Below are positions 1-6,705 of a stretch of 22,497 bases of DNA, in pieces; position 1 is the first letter of the stretch, and every line of letters starts with the position of its first letter. The stretch comes from Puniceicoccaceae bacterium (GTDB lineage: Bacteria > Verrucomicrobiota > Verrucomicrobiia > Opitutales > Coraliomargaritaceae), in contig PWZW01000010.1 of NCBI GenBank assembly GCA_003567255.1, positions 1 to 22,497 of the forward strand, written 5' to 3'. The position numbers and the translations under genes are program-made. Below the pieces are notes generated by a model that searched no databases, was not told the DNA's origin, and saw only the letters and a program-made list of their open reading frames with translations.

Positions 1-149
1 AAAGCAGCTGCGGTGCGCAGCGTTACTTCAATCACATCCAAACCTCCGGCCAGCAGGGCCTCTGCTAAAGGTACGGCGTCCTCCACTCGTTCAACCACCG
101 CCACCGGGACCAGTCGACGGGAAGAAATGCTTTGCTCAAATCGGCTCAT
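1..149 (-). CDS. eda: 2-dehydro-3-deoxyphosphogluconate (KDPG) aldolase, N-terminal part
   Basis: Read on the minus strand from the ATG at 149, 49 codons are open to the window edge, so the gene is truncated by the window and not necessarily broken. The peptide contains LVPVAVVERVEDAVPLAEAL and GGLDVIEVTLRT, which match the first strand-helix units of the class I KDPG/KHG aldolase barrel as I know the family. The catalytic lysine lies beyond the edge. The enzyme cleaves 2-keto-3-deoxy-6-phosphogluconate to pyruvate and glyceraldehyde-3-phosphate in the cytoplasm, the last step of both the Entner-Doudoroff and the uronate (KDG) routes. It is divergent from the XRE-cupin regulator and sits next to a GH88 gene, which favours the uronate role. 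KHG or KDPGal aldolase activity cannot be excluded. Confidence 0.85.
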   Translation of the reverse strand, partial: MSRFEQSISSRRLVPVAVVERVEDAVPLAEALLAGGLDVIEVTLRTAAA

Positions 150-215
150 AGTTTTCCTTAACAGTTGATTTTGTCGGTATTTTTGTTTTATATGAAATAA
201 ATCACCAGGTCGTCA
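150..215. promoter_or_regulatory. Divergent eda / XRE-cupin intergenic control region
   Basis: This 66-bp AT-rich gap separates the divergent starts of eda and the regulator. On the plus strand TTGATT (165-170) and TATATG (189-194) are a weak -35/-10 candidate with an 18-nt spacer. A short inverted repeat TTTAT/ATAAA (187-191 and 197-201) overlaps the -10 area and could be an operator for the adjacent regulator. Both motifs are seen in the sequence; their function is inferred and weakly supported. Confidence 0.35.
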
Positions 216-767
216 ATGAAATGCCCCAGCAAACATGAACCCCCACCCACGCTAGATTTCAGCATACTTCGAGAGATGCGCAAGCGTGAAGGGTTGACCT
301 TGGGGGCCGTTTCCGAGCGCTCCGGAGTTTCCCCGGCCGTCATCTCCAAGCTGGAGCGCAACCAAACCTCGGCGGAGTTGGAGACCATTTATCGCCTGGC
401 TCGGGCATTTGGACAAACGGCGACGGATCTGGTCGCCCTCGCCGAAGGGCGCACAGCCCAGCGAACCACGGCAAAGAAGTATCAGTCCAACTCCTTCGAC
501 TTTACCCGAATCGACTTCGCCAATGCGCAGTGCTTTCATGCCTTCGCACCGGCGGGCACCGTGGTTTCCAGACCTGACGTGCACGGCGATGATTTTGAAA
601 TTTGCTGGGTACGCGCCGGATCGGTAAAGATTGGCCTACCCCGGGAGACCCACCTCCTCAAGGCCGGAGACGCGCTTCAATTTGACGGCGTTCAAGAACA
701 CACCTATGAGAGTTTGGAAGCTTCCGAGCTCATCATCATTCACCTCCGAAAGGACAAACGTTTTTAG
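216..767 (+). CDS. XRE-family transcriptional regulator with C-terminal cupin domain
   Basis: The 183-aa protein has an N-terminal helix-turn-helix of the Xre/HTH_3 type (about residues 17-73, core LTLGAVSERSGVSPAVISKLE) and a C-terminal cupin-like beta barrel (about 100-180, including HLLKAGDALQFDG and EHTYES). This is the layout of small-molecule-sensing repressors such as PuuR- or SutR-like proteins. The cupin usually binds the effector or a metal. It is divergent from eda and 41 bp upstream of the GH88 gene, so it probably controls the uronide locus and itself. An in-frame internal Met at residue 21 would cut into the HTH, so the 216 ATG is preferred. The ligand is unknown; an intermediate such as KDG is only a guess. 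Confidence 0.85.
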   Translation: MKCPSKHEPPPTLDFSILREMRKREGLTLGAVSERSGVSPAVISKLERNQTSAELETIYRLARAFGQTATDLVALAEGRTAQRTTAKKYQSNSFDFTRIDFANAQCFHAFAPAGTVVSRPDVHGDDFEICWVRAGSVKIGLPRETHLLKAGDALQFDGVQEHTYESLEASELIIIHLRKDKRF

Positions 768-808
768 CCACCCGGTATCCACGCGAATCCCTCCCTCCCC
801 TTTAGATT

Positions 809-2194
809 ATGATAAAGATAAACGAATCCCTCACTCCTGCAGACCTAAACGACAAGCTTGCCCGCTTTTGGGAGCTGTCCGGAAAAAAGATCAAACTGAT
901 CGACGAAGCGTATGATCTGAAGCAAGGCACTCCGGTTTTCACCGTGCACGGCAAGTACAGTACACGCGGTTGGACGGAATGGACCGAAGGTTTCCTCTAC
1001 GGTTCCGCCGTGCTGCAGTTTGACGCGACAGACGATTCCGAAGCGCTTGAATACGGCCGCAGCCGCACCGTCGAACGGATGGCCTCGCACGTCAGCCACG
1101 TCGGCGTACACGACCACGGCTTCAACAACCTTTCCACCTATGGCAATCTCCTCCGCCTCCAGCACGAGGGCCGCCTGCCAACAAACGAATGGGAGCAAAA
1201 CTTTTATGAACTTGCGCTGAAGGTATCCGGGGCTGTGCAAGCGGCCCGTTGGACGTCTATCCCCAGCGGCGGTTTCATCCACTCCTTCAACGGTCCGCAC
1301 TCACTCTTTATCGACACCATTCGCTCGTGCCGAATTCTTATGGTTGCCGACAGGCTTGGACACGCACTGATGGGTGAAGGGGACAAACCGATCAGCCTGC
1401 TGGAGCGCGCCATCCAGCACGCCAACGCCAACGCTACCTACTCGATTTACTACGGGGAAGGGCGTGACAATTATGACGTCTGGGGACGGACAACGCACGA
1501 AGCGATCTTCAACACGAATGACGGCGCCTTCCGTTGCCCGAACTCCCAGCAAGGCTTCTCCGGATTCACCACCTGGACCCGCGGCCTATCCTGGGCGATG
1601 TGCGGCTATCCGGAGGAACTTGAGTTTCTCGCGACCCTCCCGGACGAAGCCCTCGCACCCTTTGGCGGGCGCACGGAAGTGGAAGCCGTTTTCCTCAAGG
1701 CAGCCCGCGCAACCTGCGACTTCTTTATCGAAAACACACCCATCGACGGCATTCCATACTGGGACACCGGGGCCCCCAACCTTCATAAACTTGGAGATTA
1801 CCTCAACCGCCCAGCCGAACCCGACAACGATTACGAGCCTGTCGACAGCACCGCCGCTGCCATCGGCGCGCAAGGGCTGCTGCGCCTCGGCCGCTACCTT
1901 GAAGGCAAGGGTGATGCCGCCGCTGGCAAGCGCTATTTCCAAGCCGGACTTACCGTCCTTGATCGGCTGCTGGAGGAGCCTTACCTCTCCACTTCAGACG
2001 ATCACCAAGGCCTTTTGCTGCACAGTATCTACCATCAGCCCAATGGCTGGGACACCGTACCAGCGGGTAAAAAAATCGCTCAGGGTGAGTCCTCGATGTG
2101 GGGAGACTACCACATCCGCGAACTTGCCCTCTATACCCAGCGGCTCGCTAAAAACGATCCCTACTACACTTTCTTTGGCTGCCTGAAAGGCTAG
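809..2194 (+). CDS. Glycoside hydrolase family 88-type unsaturated glucuronyl hydrolase
   Basis: The 461-aa protein resembles d-4,5-unsaturated glucuronyl hydrolases, which hydrate the double bond left by polysaccharide lyases and release a 4-deoxy-5-keto uronate. Visible landmarks of an (alpha/alpha)6 barrel are WTEGF (57-62), HDHGF (101-105), FIDTIRS (167-173), QGFSGFTTWTRGLSWA (248-263), PYWD (316-319), DSTAAAI (346-352) and WGDY (431-434). Asp102 and Asp169 correspond by motif to the two catalytic aspartates described for the family. There is no signal peptide, so it should act in the cytoplasm on imported unsaturated oligosaccharides. It is the first enzyme gene after the regulator, and the next gene follows after 38 bp. 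Length is somewhat above the usual 370-400 aa. GH105-type activity is a less likely alternative. Confidence 0.85.
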   Translation: MIKINESLTPADLNDKLARFWELSGKKIKLIDEAYDLKQGTPVFTVHGKYSTRGWTEWTEGFLYGSAVLQFDATDDSEALEYGRSRTVERMASHVSHVGVHDHGFNNLSTYGNLLRLQHEGRLPTNEWEQNFYELALKVSGAVQAARWTSIPSGGFIHSFNGPHSLFIDTIRSCRILMVADRLGHALMGEGDKPISLLERAIQHANANATYSIYYGEGRDNYDVWGRTTHEAIFNTNDGAFRCPNSQQGFSGFTTWTRGLSWAMCGYPEELEFLATLPDEALAPFGGRTEVEAVFLKAARATCDFFIENTPIDGIPYWDTGAPNLHKLGDYLNRPAEPDNDYEPVDSTAAAIGAQGLLRLGRYLEGKGDAAAGKRYFQAGLTVLDRLLEEPYLSTSDDHQGLLLHSIYHQPNGWDTVPAGKKIAQGESSMWGDYHIRELALYTQRLAKNDPYYTFFGCLKG

Positions 2195-2232
2195 GGCTGC
2201 CTTGATAACCCGGATCAACCTGCGCAATACCC

Positions 2233-3057
2233 ATGGACCGATCACTCTGTATTCACACCATCACCACGAAACCGTGGACCCTCGCCGAGGCAGCGAAAAA
2301 GTATGCGGCCGCCAAGGTTGGCGGTATTACGGTTTGGCGAGACGCCGCGCAAGCCCACCCGGACGGCATTAAAGCGGCAGGCGAGCTCTGTCGCTCCGAG
2401 GGCCTCGACGTCGTCTCCTATGTTCGGGGCGGGTTTTTCACCGCCGCCGAAGGTGCCGCCCGCCAGGCAGCGATCGACGAGAATAAAAAAATCATCGACG
2501 AGGCGGCTGAACTGGGTGCGCCGCTCATCGTGCTGGTCTGTGGTGCCACCCCAGGGCAGTCCCTCTTCACCTCGCGGCAACAAATTCAGGACGGCATTCA
2601 CGCTTGCCTTGATCACGCCCGCGCCGCGGGGGTCAAGCTGGGGATCGAGCCGCTCCACCCGATGTACGCGGACAGTCGCTCGGCAGTGAATACGATGGGG
2701 CAAGCCAACGATATTGCCATCGCTCTGGACGACGACCACGTCGGCGTGACGGCCGATGTCTTTCACCTCTGGTGGGATGAGCGCCTCGAAACCGAGATTC
2801 AGCGCTGCGGGGAAGCTGGTAAACTCTTCTCCTTTCATATTTGTGACTGGATGAACCAACCCGCCGACTTCTTAAACGACCGTGGACTCATGGGTGAGGG
2901 CGTTATCAACGTCCGCCAAATCAAGCAGTGGGTGGAAGCTACCGGATTTCGGGGATACAACGAGGTGGAAATCTTTTCCGACCGCTGGTGGGCGAGTGAT
3001 CAGGATGCCTTTTTAGGCAAGATCGTCGACGCCTACGCCGCCTTGCAGAAGAGCTAA
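2233..3057 (+). CDS. Sugar phosphate isomerase/epimerase (AP endonuclease 2-like TIM barrel)
   Basis: The 274-aa protein fits the xylose isomerase-like TIM-barrel superfamily (IolE/hydroxypyruvate isomerase-like). Likely metal ligands occur in the usual order: Glu139 in GIEPLHP, Asp175 and His178 in ADVFHLWWD, His202 in FHICDW and Glu244/Glu246 in NEVEIF. A typical C-terminal stretch GEGVINVRQI (221-230) is also present. Such enzymes isomerise or epimerise sugars or keto-sugars using a divalent metal, and some relatives dehydrate or eliminate. It lies between GH88 and a Gfo/Idh oxidoreductase, so it probably processes the released uronate derivative. Substrate and exact reaction cannot be read from sequence. 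No signal peptide is present. Confidence 0.8.
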   Translation: MDRSLCIHTITTKPWTLAEAAKKYAAAKVGGITVWRDAAQAHPDGIKAAGELCRSEGLDVVSYVRGGFFTAAEGAARQAAIDENKKIIDEAAELGAPLIVLVCGATPGQSLFTSRQQIQDGIHACLDHARAAGVKLGIEPLHPMYADSRSAVNTMGQANDIAIALDDDHVGVTADVFHLWWDERLETEIQRCGEAGKLFSFHICDWMNQPADFLNDRGLMGEGVINVRQIKQWVEATGFRGYNEVEIFSDRWWASDQDAFLGKIVDAYAALQKS

Positions 3058-3119
3058 AACCCATAAGTTTCCACTACCCATACCCAACTTACAATTAATA
3101 AAGCACATACATTAATCCT

Positions 3120-4271
3120 ATGAAAACACATACTGTCGGAATTATCATGAACGGCGTCACCGGACGCATGGGCAAAAACCAGCACCTCCTCCGCTCGGTG
3201 GATGCCATCATCAAACAAGGCGGCATCCAGATCAGCCCAAATGAGCGCATCATGCCAGACCCGGTCCTAGTCGGCCGCAATGAAAACAAACTCAAGGCCC
3301 TGACGGAAATCTCCAGCGTTAAGAAATACACCACCGACCTGGACAGCGTGATGAATGATCCGCAGTACACCGTGTACTTCGACGCGCAAAGCACGCTCCG
3401 CCGCTTCGACGCGGTGCAGCAGGCAGCCAAGGCGGGAAAGCACGTCTACTGTGAAAAGCCCACGGCCATCAAAACCGAGGACGCCTACAAACTGTACGAA
3501 ATTTGCCGCGACGCTGGCGTGAAAAACGGCGTGGTTCAGGACAAGCTTTGGCTCCCCGGCCTCCTCAAGTTTGAGCGCCTTAAGGAAAACGACTTTTTCG
3601 GCGACATTTTGAGCGTGCGCGGCGAATTCGGCTATTGGGTATTTGAAGGCCACAGCGTTCCCGCCCAGCGCCCATCCTGGAACTACCGCAAGGAAGACGG
3701 CGGCGGCATGGTGGTCGATATGCTCTGCCACTGGCGCTACGTGATTGATAATCTCTTTGGCCCGGTGAAGCGCGTGTCCTGCCTGGCGGCTACCCACATC
3801 CCCGAGCGGGTCGATGAAGAAGGCAAGCCCTACAAATGTACGGCAGACGACAGTGCGTACTCCACTTTTGAGCTCGAAAACGGCGTCATTTGCCACTTTA
3901 ACAGCTCTTGGAATGTGCGTGTCCGTCGCGATGATCTGCTCACCATGCAGGTCGATGGCACCAAGGGAAGTGCAATCGTGGGCCTGCGAGACGTCTGGAT
4001 CCAGCACTACGGAAATACGCCAAAGCCTGTCTGGAACCCGGATATCCAGCAGCCCATTGATTTCTTTGAGGGCTGGAGCAAGGTACCGGAACAGGAAACC
4101 TTCGACAACGCTTTCAAAGTCCAGTGGGAAATGTTCCTCCGTCACGTCGTGCTCGACGAGCCTTTCCGCTACACCCTCTTGGAAGGAGCCAAGGGCGTAC
4201 AACTTGCTGAGCTCGGGCTCGAGAGTTCTGACAAGCGCCAATGGATTGACCTCCCCGATCTCAAGGCCTAA
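3120..4271 (+). CDS. Gfo/Idh/MocA family NAD(P)-dependent oxidoreductase
   Basis: The 383-aa protein has an N-terminal Rossmann domain (MNGVTGRMGKN, 10-20, in place of the usual GxGxxG), the family signature EKPTA (112-116, with Lys113 the expected catalytic/structural lysine) and a C-terminal alpha/beta domain with GGGMVVDMLCHWRYVID (194-210), where Asp200 and His204 are likely active-site residues. It probably oxidises or reduces a hydroxyl of a sugar or sugar acid in the cytoplasm. The 62-bp gap upstream is AT-rich and no Shine-Dalgarno sequence is visible, but the start is supported by the Rossmann strand beginning at once. The GVTGRMG string is reminiscent of dihydrodipicolinate reductase, but the EKP motif and length put it in Gfo/Idh/MocA. 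Confidence 0.85.
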   Translation: MKTHTVGIIMNGVTGRMGKNQHLLRSVDAIIKQGGIQISPNERIMPDPVLVGRNENKLKALTEISSVKKYTTDLDSVMNDPQYTVYFDAQSTLRRFDAVQQAAKAGKHVYCEKPTAIKTEDAYKLYEICRDAGVKNGVVQDKLWLPGLLKFERLKENDFFGDILSVRGEFGYWVFEGHSVPAQRPSWNYRKEDGGGMVVDMLCHWRYVIDNLFGPVKRVSCLAATHIPERVDEEGKPYKCTADDSAYSTFELENGVICHFNSSWNVRVRRDDLLTMQVDGTKGSAIVGLRDVWIQHYGNTPKPVWNPDIQQPIDFFEGWSKVPEQETFDNAFKVQWEMFLRHVVLDEPFRYTLLEGAKGVQLAELGLESSDKRQWIDLPDLKA

Positions 4272-4302
4272 GTGCCCAAACCATTAAAAGAAAGCTATCA
4301 AA

Positions 4303-5094
4303 ATGAGCACTGAGCACACCAAGCCCAGACCTGTCGCCCTCGTGACGGGAGGTAGCCGCGGCATAGGCTTCGGCTGCGCCGAGCACCTTGCCAAGGCGGG
4401 GTTCGACATCGCGATCAACGGCATGCGCCCCGAAGATCAGGTACACGCGCCCATCAAAGCACTCGAAGCACTTGGAGCGAAAGTCTGTTACTGCCGGGGC
4501 GACATCGGTTCATCGGAGGCAAGAGCCGCCATGCTGGAGCGAGTCAAAACCGTCTTTGGACGATTAAACGTCCTCGTAAATAACGCGGGGGTCGCGCCGA
4601 AAGAGCGCAAAGATCTGCTGGAAGCCACTGAGGAGAGCTTCGAGTACGTCGTCGGGACCAACCTGCAAGGCCCCTACTTCCTGACCCAAGCCGCGGCCAA
4701 CTGGATGATCACGCAGCGGGAAGCAGCCCCTGAGGACTTCTTCGCAGTGATTAACGTCGGCTCAATCAGTGCTACGGTGGCCTCAGTCAACCGCGGTGAA
4801 TACTGCGTGGCAAAGGCGGGCATCGCGATGATGACCTCGCTGTTTGCTGCACGTTTGGGTGAATACAACATCCCGGTCTATGAAATCCGCCCGGGGGTGA
4901 CTAAAACGGACATGACCTCGGGTGTAACGGATAAGTACGACAAACTCATCGAAGAGGGTCTTTGCGTTACCCGTCGCTGGGGTTTCCCCGACGACGTCGG
5001 CAAAGCCGTCACCGCGCTGGCCAAGGGTGATTTCCCATATAGCACGGGGCAGGCGATCCACGTCGACGGTGGGCTAACCATTCCACGGCTCTGA
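4303..5094 (+). CDS. SDR-family dehydrogenase (FabG/KduD-like)
   Basis: The 263-aa protein is a classical short-chain dehydrogenase/reductase. It has the cofactor motif TGGSRGIG (15-22), NNAG (93-96), active-site Asn120, a serine in NVGSISA (Ser154/156), the YxxxK pair Tyr167/Lys171 and the IRPGV segment after strand 6. The C-terminus GQAIHVDGGLTIPRL is typical. Annotation pipelines would probably call it 3-ketoacyl-ACP reductase, but as the last gene of a uronide cluster it more plausibly acts on a keto-sugar acid, for example in the KduD-like step to 2-keto-3-deoxygluconate. It follows the Gfo/Idh gene after 31 bp and is probably cotranscribed. Substrate specificity is inferred from context only. 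Confidence 0.85.
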   Translation: MSTEHTKPRPVALVTGGSRGIGFGCAEHLAKAGFDIAINGMRPEDQVHAPIKALEALGAKVCYCRGDIGSSEARAAMLERVKTVFGRLNVLVNNAGVAPKERKDLLEATEESFEYVVGTNLQGPYFLTQAAANWMITQREAAPEDFFAVINVGSISATVASVNRGEYCVAKAGIAMMTSLFAARLGEYNIPVYEIRPGVTKTDMTSGVTDKYDKLIEEGLCVTRRWGFPDDVGKAVTALAKGDFPYSTGQAIHVDGGLTIPRL

Positions 5095-5116
5095 GTGACG
5101 TCCGGTTCATCTCGCG

Positions 5117-5434
5117 AGGCCCCCGCTCCTTTACCCTGTCCGAGGCTCTGTCCTCGGCGTGGTTACTCATCTTCCCACGATAGCAACGGAAGATGACATG
5201 GGAGGGGGCGCCCCATGGTGAGCCGGATTGTTCTTGTTACGACATGACAGATGTTGCGTAGTGTGCCTGCTTGCAGGCGCCAAGGTACCGCTGCAACACT
5301 AACCGTTTCCAAACCAAGCGAGATCGTAACCTGCCTGTGCCATTTTACGCACTAGCTTCCACCTGCCTCAAGTGGTAGCGCGCAGATGGGGCAGCAACCA
5401 AGGGGTGAGGAAACGGGGGCCTTTTATTTTTTTT
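5117..5434 (+). ncRNA. Candidate structured RNA of unknown class with closing stem and T-run
   Basis: The 410-bp gap between the SDR gene and tRNA-Leu has no convincing ORF but many complementary segments. AGGCCCCCG (5117-5125) pairs perfectly with CGGGGGCCT (5414-5422), directly followed by a T-rich run to 5434. Inside it CCTTTACCC (5128-5136) pairs with GGGTGAGG (5403-5410) with one bulge and one wobble. Internal hairpins are 5140-5145/5152-5157, 5167-5175/5188-5196 (9 bp), 5197-5202/5212-5217 and 5265-5269/5274-5278 enclosed by 5252-5257/5293-5298. CTGCC (5331-5335)/GGCAG (5390-5394) encloses two 4-bp hairpins. I found no RNase P, tmRNA, SRP or 6S signature. It may be an independent RNA ending in a terminator, or a structured operon end. 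Confidence 0.4.
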
Positions 5435-5440
5435 AAAATT

Positions 5441-5504
5441 TTGGTTGCGCTCAGGCACTGCCGTAATTTCTCTCTAGCTTTCCGCAATTTGTGCGGATCC
5501 GCTG
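5441..5504 (+). promoter_or_regulatory. Possible promoter and leader hairpin before tRNA-Leu
   Basis: TTGGTT (5441-5446) and TAATTT (5464-5469) are 17 nt apart and could be a weak promoter placed about 35 bp before the mature tRNA. TCCGCA/TGCGGA (5481-5486 and 5492-5497) form a 6-bp hairpin with a 5-nt loop immediately upstream of the tRNA, in what would be the precursor leader. The hairpin is clear; the promoter match is poor. Confidence 0.25.
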
Positions 5505-5589
5505 GGTCAAGTGGTGGAATTGGCAGACACGCACGATTAAGGGTCGTGTGCCGCAAGGCATGAGGGTTCGAGTCCCTCCTTGACCACCA
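5505..5589 (+). tRNA. tRNA-Leu (anticodon AAG), CCA encoded
   Basis: The gene folds as a class II tRNA. The acceptor GGTCAAG (5505-5511) pairs with CTTGACC and is followed by discriminator A and an encoded CCA. The D arm contains GAATTGGCAGA as in tRNA-Leu. The anticodon stem CACGA/TCGTG encloses the 7-nt loop TTAAGGG. The variable arm has a GCC-GCAA-GGC hairpin, and the T arm is GAGGG-TTCGAGT-CCCTC. Loop positions 34-36 read AAG, with G37 as in other CUN-reading leucine tRNAs. A34 would be expected to become inosine. Leucine identity fits the long variable arm, discriminator A73 and close resemblance to E. coli tRNA-Leu(CAG/GAG) from memory. Confidence 0.95.
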
Positions 5590-5604
5590 TCGGATCGCCA
5601 ACAC

Positions 5605-5634
5605 CGTGACTTTCAGAACTATCGAAAAGTCACG
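5605..5634 (+). terminator. Hairpin after tRNA-Leu, possible terminator
   Basis: CGTGACTTT (5605-5613) and AAAGTCACG (5626-5634) form a perfect 9-bp stem with a 12-nt loop, 15 bp after the tRNA. Only a short CTGTTT follows, so termination may be inefficient. The hairpin also lies 11 bp before the ATG of the squalene/phytoene synthase gene and could affect its translation. Confidence 0.45.
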
Positions 5635-5645
5635 CTGTTTAACCG

Positions 5646-6605
5646 ATGCCAGAGCTCAATGATCAACCTGCCCCGCCGCTTGGAGAGGCGCTTATGGCAA
5701 AGCTGGACCGGGAGTGGCCCCCACTGCCCACAGACCAGCGCCTCCTGCCGCCGGCGGAACGCTCTCCGGAGCTCGCGGCCGCCTATGCGGAGGCCCGCCG
5801 CATCACCCGCCACCACGCCAAGAGCTTTTACTTTGCGTCTTTCCGCCTACCGCGGGAGAAGCGGGATGCCGCCTACGCTATTTACGCTTTTTGTCGTTTG
5901 GTTGACGACCGGATCGATGAGGCACCGCCGAACGAAACCCCAACGCCCAAGGAGCTACAATCACTTTACCAGGCAATGATGCGCGGGGAGTGTCCGGAAG
6001 TCGCCTTTGCCCCGGCTTTTGCGGAGACCAACCGAGTATATGCGATTCCGGATGTGCTTTACGAGGAATTGATCCACGGGTGCTGCCTTGATCGCGAGCC
6101 AGCTGCAATTGCCAACTTTGCTGAGCTTGAGATGTATTGCTACTACGTCGCCTCGGTGGTTGGGCTGATCATGAGTCGGGTCTTTGGCTTGGAGCGTCGA
6201 GAGGAAAGGCGTGAGGCCATTTACATGGGCATCGCGATGCAGCTCACCAACATCCTGCGCGATGTACAGGAGGACTGGACCCGAGGCCGGGTCTACCTCG
6301 CCGCCGATGAGCTGGCCCAGTTCGGTCTCGACCGTGAGGCCATCGCTGAGGGAACACTCACGCCAGAGTGGCGGCAGTTCATGAGGTTCCAGATCGAGCG
6401 AACCCGGCAATACTACGCTGCGGGTGCAAAGGGCCTTCCGGCCCTCGCAAACGACGGTTCCCGCCAGACAGCGGAACTCATGGCGATTATCTACAGCCAC
6501 ATACTCAATGCCATTGAGGCGAATGATTACGATGTTTTTGCAGGCCGTGTTTTTGTCCCAACAAGGAAAAAGCTTTGGCTGGCACTGCGTCATCTCCTGA
6601 GCTGA
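5646..6605 (+). CDS. Squalene/phytoene synthase family protein
   Basis: The 319-aa protein is a trans-isoprenyl diphosphate synthase of the head-to-head type. It shows KSFYFASFRLP (59-69), the first aspartate-rich motif DDRID (87-91), YCYYVASVVG (164-173), and the second motif NILRDVQED (202-210) followed by GRVYLAADEL. It joins two prenyl diphosphates (farnesyl or geranylgeranyl) via a presqualene/prephytoene intermediate at the inner membrane face. Products may be squalene for hopanoids or (diapo)phytoene for carotenoids; sequence reading alone cannot decide. It stands alone here, with no desaturase or HpnD/HpnE neighbour, between a tRNA gene and convergent rpsU. A later Met (about residue 17) is an alternative start that would keep the whole catalytic domain. 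Confidence 0.9.
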   Translation: MPELNDQPAPPLGEALMAKLDREWPPLPTDQRLLPPAERSPELAAAYAEARRITRHHAKSFYFASFRLPREKRDAAYAIYAFCRLVDDRIDEAPPNETPTPKELQSLYQAMMRGECPEVAFAPAFAETNRVYAIPDVLYEELIHGCCLDREPAAIANFAELEMYCYYVASVVGLIMSRVFGLERREERREAIYMGIAMQLTNILRDVQEDWTRGRVYLAADELAQFGLDREAIAEGTLTPEWRQFMRFQIERTRQYYAAGAKGLPALANDGSRQTAELMAIIYSHILNAIEANDYDVFAGRVFVPTRKKLWLALRHLLS

Positions 6606-6636
6606 AGGCGCGGCCGCCCCAGATAAGCAGACAAAA

Positions 6637-6664
6637 AAACACCTTCGCCGGAGCGAAGGTGTTT
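6637..6664 (-). terminator. Intrinsic terminator of rpsU, possibly bidirectional
   Basis: AAACACCTTCGC (6637-6648) and GCGAAGGTGTTT (6653-6664) form a perfect 12-bp stem with loop CGGA. On the minus strand the stem runs into a tract of seven T residues (plus-strand A run 6633-6639), an ideal intrinsic terminator about 40 bp after the rpsU stop. On the plus strand the stem also ends in TTT, so it may help stop transcripts of the convergent synthase gene. Confidence 0.85.
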
Positions 6665-6705
6665 CAAAAAAGCGTGGGTGCTTCCAAGGGAAGCGCACCG
6701 GACGA

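Noticed and set aside
3267..4241. Long minus-strand frame (324 codons) across the Gfo/Idh gene
   Set aside because: It is an antisense shadow of a strongly supported oxidoreductase; no domain motifs are visible in its translation.
5117..5434. Assignment of the structured intergenic region to SRP RNA, RNase P RNA, tmRNA, 6S RNA or a cobalamin riboswitch
   Set aside because: Searched by eye for the SRP GGAAGCAGCC loop, the RNase P P4 strands, a tmRNA tag and T arm, and a full B12 box with GCCACTG; none is present. A CCTGCC string at 5330-5335 alone is insufficient for a B12 box.
5368..5604. Minus-strand 78-codon frame over the tRNA-Leu gene (WWSRRDSNPHALRHTT...)
   Set aside because: It is the well-known spurious translation of the antisense of a tRNA gene; no independent support.
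5505..5645. Integration (att) site at the 3' end of tRNA-Leu
   Set aside because: No integrase gene and no direct repeat of the tRNA 3' end were noticed downstream in the window.
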